Assembly: GCA_963741615.1 (NCBI GenBank)
Contig: CAVUIU010000019.1
Location: 434,001-498,000 of the forward strand
DNA from: UBA9676 sp963741615
GTDB lineage: Bacteria; Actinomycetota; Actinomycetes; Streptosporangiales; Streptosporangiaceae
DNA length: 64,000 bases
Direction: 5' to 3'
Shown here: one piece after another, positions 6,838-15,561 of the stretch
How the letters are laid out: each line of letters starts with the position of its first letter
Position numbering within the stretch: position 1 is the stretch's first letter
Made by a program: the position numbers and the translations under genes
The notes under the pieces: model-generated
The model's input: only the letters and a program-made list of their open reading frames with translations
Databases searched by the model: none
Told to the model about the DNA's origin: nothing

Positions 6838-8905
6838 GTGCCTGTGACGCATCAGGCGTCGCCCCCGCAGCGACTTGCCGGCGGCCCGCGCCACCTGTTG
6901 GGGCTGGCCGGTGGTCTGCGACGTGCTCGGTGGCTTTCTGGCCTGTTGCTTGCCGCCGTCAGCCTGCCCTTGCTGACGGCGGTGCTCACCACGACGGGCA
7001 GCCCCCTTTCGCTGGGAAGCACTCTGCTGCTCTACGTCCTCGTGGTGCTGATCGTCGCCGTGATCGGCGGAGCGGTGCCGGGGGTTACCGCAGCGAATCG
7101 CCTCGTCGCTGCTGGTGAACTGGTTCTTCGTCGCGCCGCTGCACACATTGCGCATCAGCGGGGCCGATGACCTGATATCGCTGGCCGTGTTCGTGGCCGT
7201 GGCGATGACGGTGAGCGTGCTGGTCAACCTCACGACCCGGTACCGTGCCATGGCGGCGGGCAGCAGGCTCGAGGCCGCTCTCCGGCGGATCGCGACTCTG
7301 GTCGCCCGTGGTGCGCCCCAGGCGGAGGTGTTCGCCGTCGTCGCCAGGGAGGTAGCAGGCTGCCTCGACGTGCCGCTCATCAGCATCGTCCGGTTCGAAA
7401 CGGACGGGATGGCGACTCATGTTGGTGTGTGGGGGCGCCAGAACCCGCACCCGGTCGGCACCTCGTGGCGGCTGGACGAACACGGCGCGGCCGGGATCGT
7501 GTACCGTTCCGGCCGTTCTGCCAGGGTCGAGTATGCGCACGTTCCCGGGGAGATCGCTGCGAAGCTCGCCCGCGAGGCGGGGATCCGGTCGGCGGTCGCC
7601 GTGCCGATCATCGCCAACGGCCGGCCATGGGGCACGATGATGGCGCTGTCCACCGCGGCTACCCCGCAGCCCGCGAGCACCGAGGGCCGGCTCGCCAGCT
7701 TCACCGAGCTGGTCGCGACCGCGATCGCCAACACCCAGGCACGCCAGGAGCTGCAGCAGCTCGCAGACGAGCAGGCCGCGCTGCGGGAGGTGGCCACGCT
7801 GGTCGCCCAGGGAGCCGAGCCGGGCGCCGTGTACGACGCGGTCTGCGTGGCGACTGGCCGTCTCATCGACGCGGCAAGCGTCAACCTGGCCCGGTTCACC
7901 CCCGGCGGGAGCATCTTGACGCTGGCTGGCTGGAGCCAACGCGGAACCCACGTCCCTCCCGGCACCAGCTTGCCGCTGGACGGACAGCCGATTGACGCCC
8001 TCATCAAGCAGACCCAGGCACCAGCCCGGGTGGACAGCTACGAACGCCAGACTGGCCCGCTGGCCGCCCGGCTGCGCGAGCTCGGCATCAGATCCGAGGT
8101 GGGTGCGCCGGTCATCGTGGATGGCGGCGTCTGGGGCACCCTCATCGCCGGAACGGACAGCCCCGAGCCGCTGCCGCCGGGCGCCGAGTGGCGCCTCGCG
8201 AGCTTTGCCGAGCTGGTCGGCACCGCCGTTTCGAATGCGATGGCCCGGGCGGAACTGATCGCCTCGCGGGCGCGCATCGTCGCCGCGTCCGACGCGGCGC
8301 GGCAGCGGGTCACCCGCGATCTGCACGACGGCGCCCAGCAGCAGTTCGTGAACACCGTCATCAACCTCCAGCTCGCGCAGCAGAACTGGTCATCGGCGCC
8401 GCAGCGGGCACAGGAGCTCGTCAACCGCGCGCTCGGCGAAGCCCGGGCCGGCATCGACGGGCTCCGCGAGGTCGCTGCGGGCATCCACCCGGCGATCTTG
8501 ACCCATCGCGGGCTCGCCGCCGCCCTCGACGCCCTCGCCGCCAGACTCCCCATGCCCGTCGAACTCGACGTGCCCGGCCTCAGGCTCCCAGTGCCAATCG
8601 AGGCGAGCATCTACTTCTTCTGCTCCGAAGCACTTACCAACGTTGTCAAGCACGCTCGCGCCAGCTCCGCCTGGGTTCGGGTGGCGTGCGAGGGCGACCA
8701 GTGCACGGTCGAGGTCCGCGATGACGGGATCGGCGGTGCTGACTCCCGGCCGGACACCAGCGGCCTGGCCGGCCTGCGTGACCGCATCGGCGCGCTCAAG
8801 GGAGCCATTGAGGTCAGCAGCCCAGTCGCTGGTGGCACCGTGCTGCGAGCCTGGATCCCGCTGCCCGCCGAACCGGCCACGTCTGAGCCGGAACCTAACG
8901 CTTGA
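6838..8905 (+). CDS. DUF4118/GAF sensor histidine kinase, apparent +1 frameshift near residue 87
   Basis: A membrane sensor kinase. An N-terminal DUF4118 (KdpD-like) four-helix region is followed by two GAF domains (about residues 135-300 and 310-470). A HisKA_3 dimerisation domain has the phospho-acceptor His in RDLHDGAQQQF, and the HATPase domain contains ALTNVVKHA, DDGIGG and GLAGLRDRIGALKG. The reading frame breaks at about 7096: the upstream frame ends GGAVPGVTAA, and removing one A from GCGAATCGCC restores AIASSLLVNWFFVAPLH, the expected third DUF4118 helix. As written, the cytosolic part could also start at GTG 7115. No cognate response regulator is adjacent. The start GTG 6838 is provisional. 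Confidence 0.85.
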
Positions 8906-9096
8906 GCGCCCCGGGTCCGCTCCTCAGTCTGGCGTGGTACCGCCAAGATTGGCAGGTGGTGGGTCGTGGCGTACGCCTTGTGTCAGCAGGCCCAGCCAAG
9001 CAGCCAGGTACGGACGACAGGATCGGTCCGGCGCGGCAGCGAGGGCGCTGCACTGGCGTTTCTCGTGCTGGCTTGCCCTCTACGCGGTGATCGGGG

Positions 9097-10775
9097 TCAC
9101 GACCTTCCCCGGGTCGCTCCCCGCGGCCAAGCAGGTGGGCACGCTCTCCGAGTGCAGCTTCCCCGCCGTCGTCTCCGGGCCGGCGGCCGTTCGCGTTGCA
9201 GCCCCATGACAGGGACCTCCTGCCCGTCGATGGCGACCTGGCTGAATCCGAACTGCGACCATGCGGTGACCCCTGGCTGGCCGCCGACCAGCCGGTCCAT
9301 CACCGGCGGCTGCCAGGTGCCGTAACCGCCCGCGGCCTCGATCAGCAGATCCCAGTTCCAGCCGTACCGGGCCGGATGGTGCACCAAGCCGTCCAGGCTG
9401 GCGCCGAACACGGTGGCCATGACCACGGCGGTCACCGCCGCGACCGACCCGGCCAAGACGGCCCAGGCCGGCCGCTGCCCCGGTCCACGCTCAAGCGCCT
9501 GGCGTACCCCCACCACCGCTGGGACCGGCAGCCCGGCCGAGGCGGCGGCGATCGCTGATGGCCGGCGGGCAGGCGCGCGCCCGGCCGGGCGGACCGCCCG
9601 CCAGGCCAGCACCGCCAGCAGAGCCAGCAGGATCAGGGCCAGGACCGCGCCACCGCCTGCGAGCACCAGCGGGTCCGCGTCAGCGCCGCGGGAGGGGTCG
9701 AACCGGTGCAGCGGCCCGACCGGAGCCAGCGGCGAGACAGCGTATGCGCCGCCGACCGCCAGGGCTACTCCGGCGGTCACGGTTATGGCGCCCTCGAGGC
9801 TGGCTGCCAGCGCGGCCTGGCCGCGGGTGGCACCCAAGGCCAGCAGGACGGCTGTTTCCGCCGTGGATCGGGACAGCAGCTGCGCCAGGCCCTGGCCGAC
9901 AAGGACCAGCATGGCCAGCGCGGCCAGGCCACCGAATACCGCCAGCGCGACGGCCTGCGGCCTGATCGCCTGCTGGGCCTCGTTGTGCACGATGTCCATC
10001 CGGCGGATGCTCAAGACCACGTCGGGGGCATGCAGGGTACGCTCCAGCCTCAGCTCCAGGCCGTCTATCCCGGACTGCAGGGCTGCGATTCCGGCTGTTC
10101 CCGCCCTGAGCCGCAGGCCGACCCACACGTACTGGAATTCGCCGTTCAGATACCGCGCCGTGGCAGCCGGAGGCAGCACCGCCGTCGCGATGTCGTCGTA
10201 CTGGCCGGTCAGCACGGGCGCGATGTCCACGATCGCGGTCACCACAAACGTGGACCGCCCGGCCGCCGATACCCGGCCCGACGGCAGCAGCCTGTCGAAC
10301 TGCCAGGTCACCCTTCCGCCCACGCCCACGCCGAACCGCTGGGCCATCGCGGAGCTGAGCGCGATCTCGCTGGCCGAATCCAGCCGGGGGAACCTGCCCG
10401 ACACGACGGTCATCCGGTCCTGCCCGAAGAAATCGCCGTTGTAACTGCCCACCAGGTTGCCGCCTAGAAACGAGTCATCCACCCGGCCGCGGATAACCGG
10501 AAAACCCGCCAGCCCCACCCAGGCGGCGCTTTCGCTGACGCCCGGCAGGGCAGCGATCTTGGGTACCGCGGCCAGATACGGGCCGGTATATCGACAAACA
10601 CGTCGCTGGCCTTGACCGACGCCGGATAGCGGCCGTAAGCGGACGCGGTCCGGCGGGCGCCTGCCAGCGCGCCCAGCGCCACCGTGCCGAGCAGCCCGCC
10701 GACCAGCGCAACCACCTCCACCGCGCGCCACGAGCGCTGCCGCGTCGCCCGCCACCAGTACAACGCCGCCGCCAC
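9097..10775 (-). pseudogene. FtsX-type ABC transporter permease, frameshifted and truncated
   Basis: The true N-terminus (from 10775) reads MAAALYWWRATRQRSWRAVE, then the first helix VALVGGLLGTVALGALAGARR and a periplasmic ASDVFVDIP segment. One base appears lost near 10583, in a GGGCC context, after which the other frame continues (GPYLAAVPKIAALPGVSESAAWV) through the MacB-like extracellular domain and three FtsX helices (VALAVFGGLAALAMLVLVGQ; ITVTAGVALAVGGAYAV; VLALILLALLAVLAWRAV). After GQEVPVMGLQ the sequence becomes Arg-rich and stops at 9097, so about the last 250 residues, including the second FtsX domain, are gone. No ATPase partner lies nearby. Confidence 0.8.
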
Positions 10776-11111
10776 CAGGTATCAGCCCCACAGGCCGCAG
10801 GCCAGGCTTGCCCTCATGCCCGTCATTGTGCGCCCGATTCCACCAGCCAGCAGGAAGGGTCCCACCACCGACCCCCGGGAAGCCAGCACCACCGTCGGCC
10901 GCGCCCGAGGGCGTGTCCCACCAGCTGTGTCAGTGACATGGCCTGACGATGGGCCGCAGGACAAGCGGCTCGCGGAAGGAACCATGATGCAAGACACTTC
11001 AACGGTGCCCCGCAATCCTGACGGCGGGAAGCCTGGCGGCGGTGCGGTTGCCGGCTCAGGACAGTTGATCTTGTACGGTGCGAAGAGCCGATCGCAGTTA
11101 AGGAGGCGGGG
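10776..11111 (+). other. Intergenic region upstream of lsr2
   Basis: About 335 bases between the divergent decayed permease and lsr2. No gene is supported; frames here lack ribosome sites. It must hold the lsr2 promoter, but no clear -35/-10 pair was recognised. It ends in a strong AGGAGG at 11101-11106. Confidence 0.5.
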
Positions 11112-11444
11112 ATGGCTCAGAAGGTAACCGTCGCGCTCGCAGACGATCTCGATGGCGGACCGGCGGATGAGACGGTACGGTTCGCCGTCGGCGGTACCGA
11201 GTATGAGATCGACCTGAGCACCAGCAACGCCACGGCGTTCCGCGGCAAGCTCGCACCGTTCATCGACCATGCCCGCAAGACGGGGCGCGGACCGCGTCAC
11301 CGCCCGGGGCGTACCGCGTCGAGCCGGGAGCGCAGCGCCGACATCCGGACGTGGGCCAAAGACCATGGCATCGGGGTCAGCGAACGCGGGCGCATCCCCG
11401 CCAGCGTCGCTGAACAGTATGAAGCCGCCACCAAGAGATCTTGA
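11112..11444 (+). CDS. lsr2: Lsr2 family nucleoid-associated protein
   Basis: A 110-residue Lsr2, the actinobacterial H-NS-like protein that bridges A/T-rich and foreign DNA and silences it. The N-terminal oligomerisation domain (residues 1-60) has KVTVALADDLDGG, ETVRFAVGGTEYEIDLS and AFRGKLAPFIDHAR. A basic linker leads to the DNA-binding domain (RSADIRTWAKDHGIGVSERG) with the minor-groove RGR motif at 92-94 and IPASVAEQYEAA. The start ATG 11112 follows AGGAGG by 5 bases. Actinomycetes often have several paralogues, so this need not be the main chromosomal copy. Confidence 0.95.
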   Translation: MAQKVTVALADDLDGGPADETVRFAVGGTEYEIDLSTSNATAFRGKLAPFIDHARKTGRGPRHRPGRTASSRERSADIRTWAKDHGIGVSERGRIPASVAEQYEAATKRS

Positions 11445-11516
11445 CCCAAGCTCGACGCGGCCGAACCGCGGAGGGCGAGTTTGAGCGTGCAGGCCGGGAC
11501 CGGCGAGACTGGCGTC

Positions 11517-11855
11517 ATGGATGAGGCTGTGCGCCAATACCGCGACGAGATCGCCGGCGAGTACCGGCCGGTGTTTGACCGCCTGCACCGGCTGGTCGTC
11601 GGTACCTGCCCCGACGCTGAGGTGGTGCTGTCGTACGGGATGCCGACGTACCGGGTCGGGCGCCGCCGTCTGAATGTCGCGGTGCGGGCGCATGGGCTGT
11701 CGCTGTATGTATCGCCCCGCCGTGACGGTGGCTTCTCCGGGCGTCATCCCGAGCTGGCAGCCGGGAAGGGGACCATCAAGCTCAGGCCGCAGGACGCGGC
11801 GCGGATCCCCGATGAGGAATTCGCGGATCTGGTGCGCGCCGCGCTGTGCGCCTGA
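11517..11855 (+). CDS. DUF1801 domain protein (YdhG-like)
   Basis: A small cytosolic protein of about 112 residues matching DUF1801. It has an N-terminal amphipathic helix (EAVRQYRDEIAGEYRPVFDR), VVLSYGMPTYRVGRR, the LSLYVSPRR strand, GKGTIKLRPQDAARIPDEEF and a closing helix. Members bind an unknown ligand; some relatives are implicated in iron or metal handling. ATG 11517 is chosen because the domain begins right there; an upstream TTG 11481 would add 12 unrelated residues. It follows lsr2 by about 70 bases on the same strand and may share its transcript. Confidence 0.8.
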   Translation: MDEAVRQYRDEIAGEYRPVFDRLHRLVVGTCPDAEVVLSYGMPTYRVGRRRLNVAVRAHGLSLYVSPRRDGGFSGRHPELAAGKGTIKLRPQDAARIPDEEFADLVRAALCA

Positions 11856-11969
11856 CCTGGGCAGGTGCCCGCGTACTGGACCACGTACTCACCCGATAGC
11901 GCAGAACGTAACGAGCTGCTGGATGCGCTCGGGCCACCGGTGGGACCAGGACCTGGGCGATAGCGGCGC

Positions 11970-13652
11970 TTAGGGCCGGAAGCCGGATTCGGTCCAGCGC
12001 TGGAACACCTCGATTTTCTCGGCTGGCCAGGCGCCGTCGCAGGGCATGGTGCCGTTGCGGAGGCGGTCCAGGATGCCTGCGGCGTGCGCCTGGACGTCGG
12101 CGTGGGACGCGAGGTCGAACGCGAACGCCATGGACGTGCGGTCGTGTTCGCGGAACAGCGGCTTGATGTTCGCCTCGAAGCTCACCGTCTCGCCGGGTCC
12201 GGGCAGCGTGACCGGGGGCTGGTCGCCGACCGGGCTGGACTGGGCCTGTGCGGGCGTCTCGGCGGGCGGGCCGGGCGGGCCCCAGTCCCACGCGGGCCGG
12301 GGGCGGCCGGCGACGGCGGGCATGTGCGCGGCGAGGAACCGCGCGATCTCGTCCAATCCGTCACGGACGACGCGGAGGCGGTCGGCCACTGGGCCCGGCG
12401 CGCCGGACAGGGTCTGACCGCAGAACGTGGCGGCCTGCAAGATGCGTTCGGTGAGCAGGAGCCAGGCGGCGTCCCGGTGCGGCAGCAGGCAGTCGGACTC
12501 GTAGAACAGCTCAAAGCTGGCACCGGCCGTCTTGCCGGGGTACTCGGGTCCCGCGGGCAGCGTGCTGATCAGCTCGCCCAGCGGCTTGACCGCCTGGAAC
12601 ATCAGGTTGACCGACGCGTCGGCCAGCGCCTTGAGCTGGGCGTCCGTCTCCTCGGTGTGCGCGAAGAAGCGCTGCAGCGCCACCAGCAGGGTCTCGTAGC
12701 ACACGTTGAACAGGTCCATGACCCGCGCGGTCAGCGGGTCGGTGACCAGCGGGGTATCCACCTCGCGCTCGGCGGGCCTGACGTTGACCGCCACCGCGGG
12801 GCGGGCGGGGTCGAAAGCCAGGTTGGCCGCGCGCAGGGAGTCGTACTCGTCGAGGATCTGCACGAACTGGCCGAAGTGGGCGTCCCGCCAGTGCCCCCGC
12901 GGCCCCTCCCCCTGCTCCAGGATCTCGCCGATCGCCCGCTGCGCGGAGGCCACGTCGGTCACCGCGATCAGCTCCGGCCAGCCGAAGTACTGCCGGGTGG
13001 CCTGGGCGCGCGGCGGCCCGCAGAACAGCCATTGCTCGCCGAACTTATCGGCCAGGCGCACGATGCCGGCCTCGATCGACCGGTACAGGTGACCGACGGT
13101 AGCGAAGTCCTGGCCGCGAGGCACGATATCGCCCGCGTGCATGACCGGCGCCGCCCGGCTGAAGGCAACCATCCCGTCCGCGTCGTCGAGGGCCATGCCC
13201 TCCGGGCGCTCCAGGAACATGAAGTGCCGCAGCGCCTGCTCCCCGAACGGCCGCAACGCCAGGTGCACGCCGGCCGGGTAGTGGCGGGCGGGGTGCGGGA
13301 AGTTCGGCCGGGACAGGTGAGGGGCGCCGCCGATGGCGGACAGCAGGTTCTGCACCAGCGACAGGTGCAGCATCTCCTGGGTGGCGATGTGCGAGATCGT
13401 TTTGTGCCAGCTCTGGACTCTAGCCGCTTCCTCAGCGGTCAGCCCCTCGTCGGCGGACTGCTTGAGCGAGAACGCGGCGAACAGGTACTGGCACATGATT
13501 CCGTGCTCGAGCTCGGCGGCCTCGCACAGCATGTAGTACAGCGCTTCGCGGTGCTCGATCACGAACGGAGCCTCGGGCGGGGCCAGGCCGCCCCGGGTCT
13601 CGATCACCTGCGCGAGCCGCCCTCGTGGTAGCGGCGCTGGGGTTTCGCTCAT
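11970..13652 (-). CDS. Ferritin-like (VioB-type) domain protein with degenerate cytochrome-c-like tail
   Basis: A 560-residue protein. Residues about 35-240 form a ferritin-like helical domain of the type found in iminophenyl-pyruvate dimer synthases (VioB/RebD). Two helices carry Glu/His ligands: EAAELEH (E44-H50) and TQEMLH (E93, H96). The middle is helical (ALQRFFAHTEETDAQLKALA). The last 75 residues (SFEANIKPLFREHDRTSM, then DGAWPAEKIEVFQRW) resemble a c-type cytochrome domain, but no CxxCH haem motif is present. It is divergent from an FAD monooxygenase 167 bases away, a pairing reminiscent of aromatic amino-acid oxidation pathways. The start ATG 13652 has GGGAGG upstream. The substrate is unknown. 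Confidence 0.8.
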   Translation of the reverse strand: MSETPAPLPRGRLAQVIETRGGLAPPEAPFVIEHREALYYMLCEAAELEHGIMCQYLFAAFSLKQSADEGLTAEEAARVQSWHKTISHIATQEMLHLSLVQNLLSAIGGAPHLSRPNFPHPARHYPAGVHLALRPFGEQALRHFMFLERPEGMALDDADGMVAFSRAAPVMHAGDIVPRGQDFATVGHLYRSIEAGIVRLADKFGEQWLFCGPPRAQATRQYFGWPELIAVTDVASAQRAIGEILEQGEGPRGHWRDAHFGQFVQILDEYDSLRAANLAFDPARPAVAVNVRPAEREVDTPLVTDPLTARVMDLFNVCYETLLVALQRFFAHTEETDAQLKALADASVNLMFQAVKPLGELISTLPAGPEYPGKTAGASFELFYESDCLLPHRDAAWLLLTERILQAATFCGQTLSGAPGPVADRLRVVRDGLDEIARFLAAHMPAVAGRPRPAWDWGPPGPPAETPAQAQSSPVGDQPPVTLPGPGETVSFEANIKPLFREHDRTSMAFAFDLASHADVQAHAAGILDRLRNGTMPCDGAWPAEKIEVFQRWTESGFRP

Positions 13653-13819
13653 CGTGCGTGATGCCTCCCTGGCCTTAGTCTGTCCCGGTTGGCGGCACTC
13701 GTGCGACGCCTAGGATTGTGCCTTCGACGAACATTCGTCTGGGGCACGGTGGATCGTCACAGGGCCGGGTCGGTCCGAGCATGAAAGCATCTGCTCGCCG
13801 TGGCCGGGAAGGGGGCCTG

Positions 13820-15007
13820 ATGTCGTCACCTGCCACGCGGATCGTGATTGTCGGAGCGGGGGTGGGCGGACTCACGCTGGCGCTGCTGATGCGGCGCTGC
13901 GGCGTCGTCGCCGAGGTCTTGGAGCAGGCCCCCGAGTTGCGTGAGGTCGGCGCCGCTGTCGGGCTGGCAGCGAACGCCACGCGGGTGCTGCAGCACCTTG
14001 GGCTGGGCGAGGGCCTCGCGCAGGCATCGACCGAGCCGACCGAGATCATCCATCGCGACGGGCGTGACGGGCACCAGATCTCGGCCCACCCGGTGGGCGG
14101 GTGGTACCGGCACGCCTTTGGCGCACCCTGGTACGGCTTGCACCGGATCGCGTTGCAGCAGCTGCTCGGCGACGCGTGGGGGGCCGCGCACCTGCACCTG
14201 GGCTGCCGCGTGGAAACGCTCGAGGAGCGCGGCGGCAGCATCCGGGTAAGCTGCGCGTCGGGCGCGGTGTTCGACGCCGACCTGGTGGTGGGAGCCGATG
14301 GCGCGCACTCCCGCGTGCGCCGCTGGATCACTGGCAGCGACGAGCCGGTCTACTCCTCGACCTCGGGGTTCCGCGGCCTGGTCCCGGTCGGGCGGCTGCC
14401 GCGGCTGCCCGCCCCTGGCGCCCTGCAGTTTTGGATGGGCCCCGGCGCGCACCTGCTGCACTACCCCATCGCGGGCGGCAGCCTGATCAATTTCCTGGCG
14501 GTCGTCGAGGGACCCGAGCGGTGGACGGCACCGGCCTGGATGGAAGACGCCGCGCCCGGCGCGCACCTGGAGGCGTTCACCGGCTGGCACCCAGCCGTCA
14601 TCGAGATGATCGGCGCCGTGCCGCAGTCGCCGCGCTGGGGGTTGTTTGCCCTGCCGCCGCTGCGGCGCTGGAGCCGCGGGCCAGTGGTGCTCATCGGCGA
14701 TGCCGCGCATGCGATGCTCCCGCACCAGGGGCAAGGAGCGAACCAGACGATCGAGGACGCCGTCGTCCTGGCCGCCGAGCTGGACGGCGCAGACGACGTC
14801 ATGGCGGCGCTGCCCCGGTACGAAGACCGGCGCCGGGTACGCACCCGGCAGGTACAGGCCGCGTCGTGGGCGACATCGGCGGCGCTGCACCTGCCGGACG
14901 GGCCCGCCGCCCAGCGCCGCGACGCCGACCTGGCCCACCTGCCGGAACGCCTGACCTGGATCCACAGCTACGACGTCCTCACCCAAGGCCGCGGCGAGTG
15001 CCCTTGA
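13820..15007 (+). CDS. FAD-dependent aromatic monooxygenase (salicylate hydroxylase-like)
   Basis: A 395-residue group A flavin monooxygenase. The N-terminal Rossmann motif IVGAGVGGLTLALLMRR binds FAD, the middle signature GADGAHSRVR lies near residue 160, and the C-terminal FAD ribityl motif reads VLIGDAAHAMLPHQGQGA, followed by NQTIEDAVVLAAEL. These enzymes hydroxylate aromatic rings using NAD(P)H and O2. ATG 13820, close to the Rossmann strand and preceded by GGGAAGGGGG, is preferred over an upstream in-frame ATG (13718). The divergent ferritin-like gene may act in the same oxidative pathway; that is inference from position. Confidence 0.88.
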   Translation: MSSPATRIVIVGAGVGGLTLALLMRRCGVVAEVLEQAPELREVGAAVGLAANATRVLQHLGLGEGLAQASTEPTEIIHRDGRDGHQISAHPVGGWYRHAFGAPWYGLHRIALQQLLGDAWGAAHLHLGCRVETLEERGGSIRVSCASGAVFDADLVVGADGAHSRVRRWITGSDEPVYSSTSGFRGLVPVGRLPRLPAPGALQFWMGPGAHLLHYPIAGGSLINFLAVVEGPERWTAPAWMEDAAPGAHLEAFTGWHPAVIEMIGAVPQSPRWGLFALPPLRRWSRGPVVLIGDAAHAMLPHQGQGANQTIEDAVVLAAELDGADDVMAALPRYEDRRRVRTRQVQAASWATSAALHLPDGPAAQRRDADLAHLPERLTWIHSYDVLTQGRGECP

Positions 15008-15096
15008 CGTGAGCGTGCCCTGCGGGCGGCTGGCGAAGGTGGCGCGAATCGCTCGGCGAGCCGGCGGGGGCCGGGATCGATGCCGCTGACCCGAGC

Positions 15097-15441
15097 TCAT
15101 CTGGGGGTGCGGTCAGCGGCCATTTCCTGCAGGTCGGCGGTGACGCGCGCGCAGAGTTCGGGGCACCAGGCCTGGAGGGCCTTCTGGAGACAGCCAAGGT
15201 CATCGGCCTGGCAGCCGGCGACCCCCACCCGGCGCAGGGTGGTAGCCAGGTCGCCGCCGAGATGATCCCTGGGAAGGATCGCGGACAGCCTGACCAGGTT
15301 GGGCCGGCTCGGGTTGTCGTGGAAGGCCCAGGCGCTGGCGTGCAGGTCGAGGTCAAGCACGATGTCGGTACGGCCTCTCTCCCAAGCCCAGTCGCGCAGT
15401 GCGTCGAGGCCGTCTGGGTCTCGCGCGCAAGGATCGGTCAT
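15097..15441 (-). CDS. Hypothetical protein
   Basis: About 114 residues from ATG 15441; an upstream in-frame ATG at 15477 adds 12. Visible features are an acidic N-terminus (DPDGLDALRDWAWERGRTDI), a VLDLDLHASAWAFHD strand pair, RPNLVRLSAILPRDHLGG and a cysteine-containing C-terminal half. No known family is recognised. Its composition and third-position G/C bias fit real coding. It is convergent with the FAD monooxygenase and lies upstream of, and opposite to, the large LuxR regulator. Confidence 0.5.
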   Translation of the reverse strand: MTDPCARDPDGLDALRDWAWERGRTDIVLDLDLHASAWAFHDNPSRPNLVRLSAILPRDHLGGDLATTLRRVGVAGCQADDLGCLQKALQAWCPELCARVTADLQEMAADRTPR

Positions 15442-15561
15442 GGCACGATCCTGGGCTAACAGCCAGAATGGGCACATATGTCAACTGACTAGTTCCGCCG
15501 ACGGCGGCTATAGCGGTGTACCCGGTGGCGATCGTCCTGCGGTCCGCGCCGGGCTGAGTGC

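Noticed and set aside
9080..9262. Minus-strand 60-residue frame at the permease 3' end
   Set aside because: It has no start site of its own and no recognisable motif. It may be a fragment joined by deletion, but nothing supports a gene.
12084..13631. Long plus-strand open frame opposite the ferritin-like gene
   Set aside because: The minus strand encodes a clear ferritin-like domain; the plus frame gives low-complexity Gly/Arg/Gln peptide without motifs or ribosome site, an antisense shadow of G/C-rich codons.
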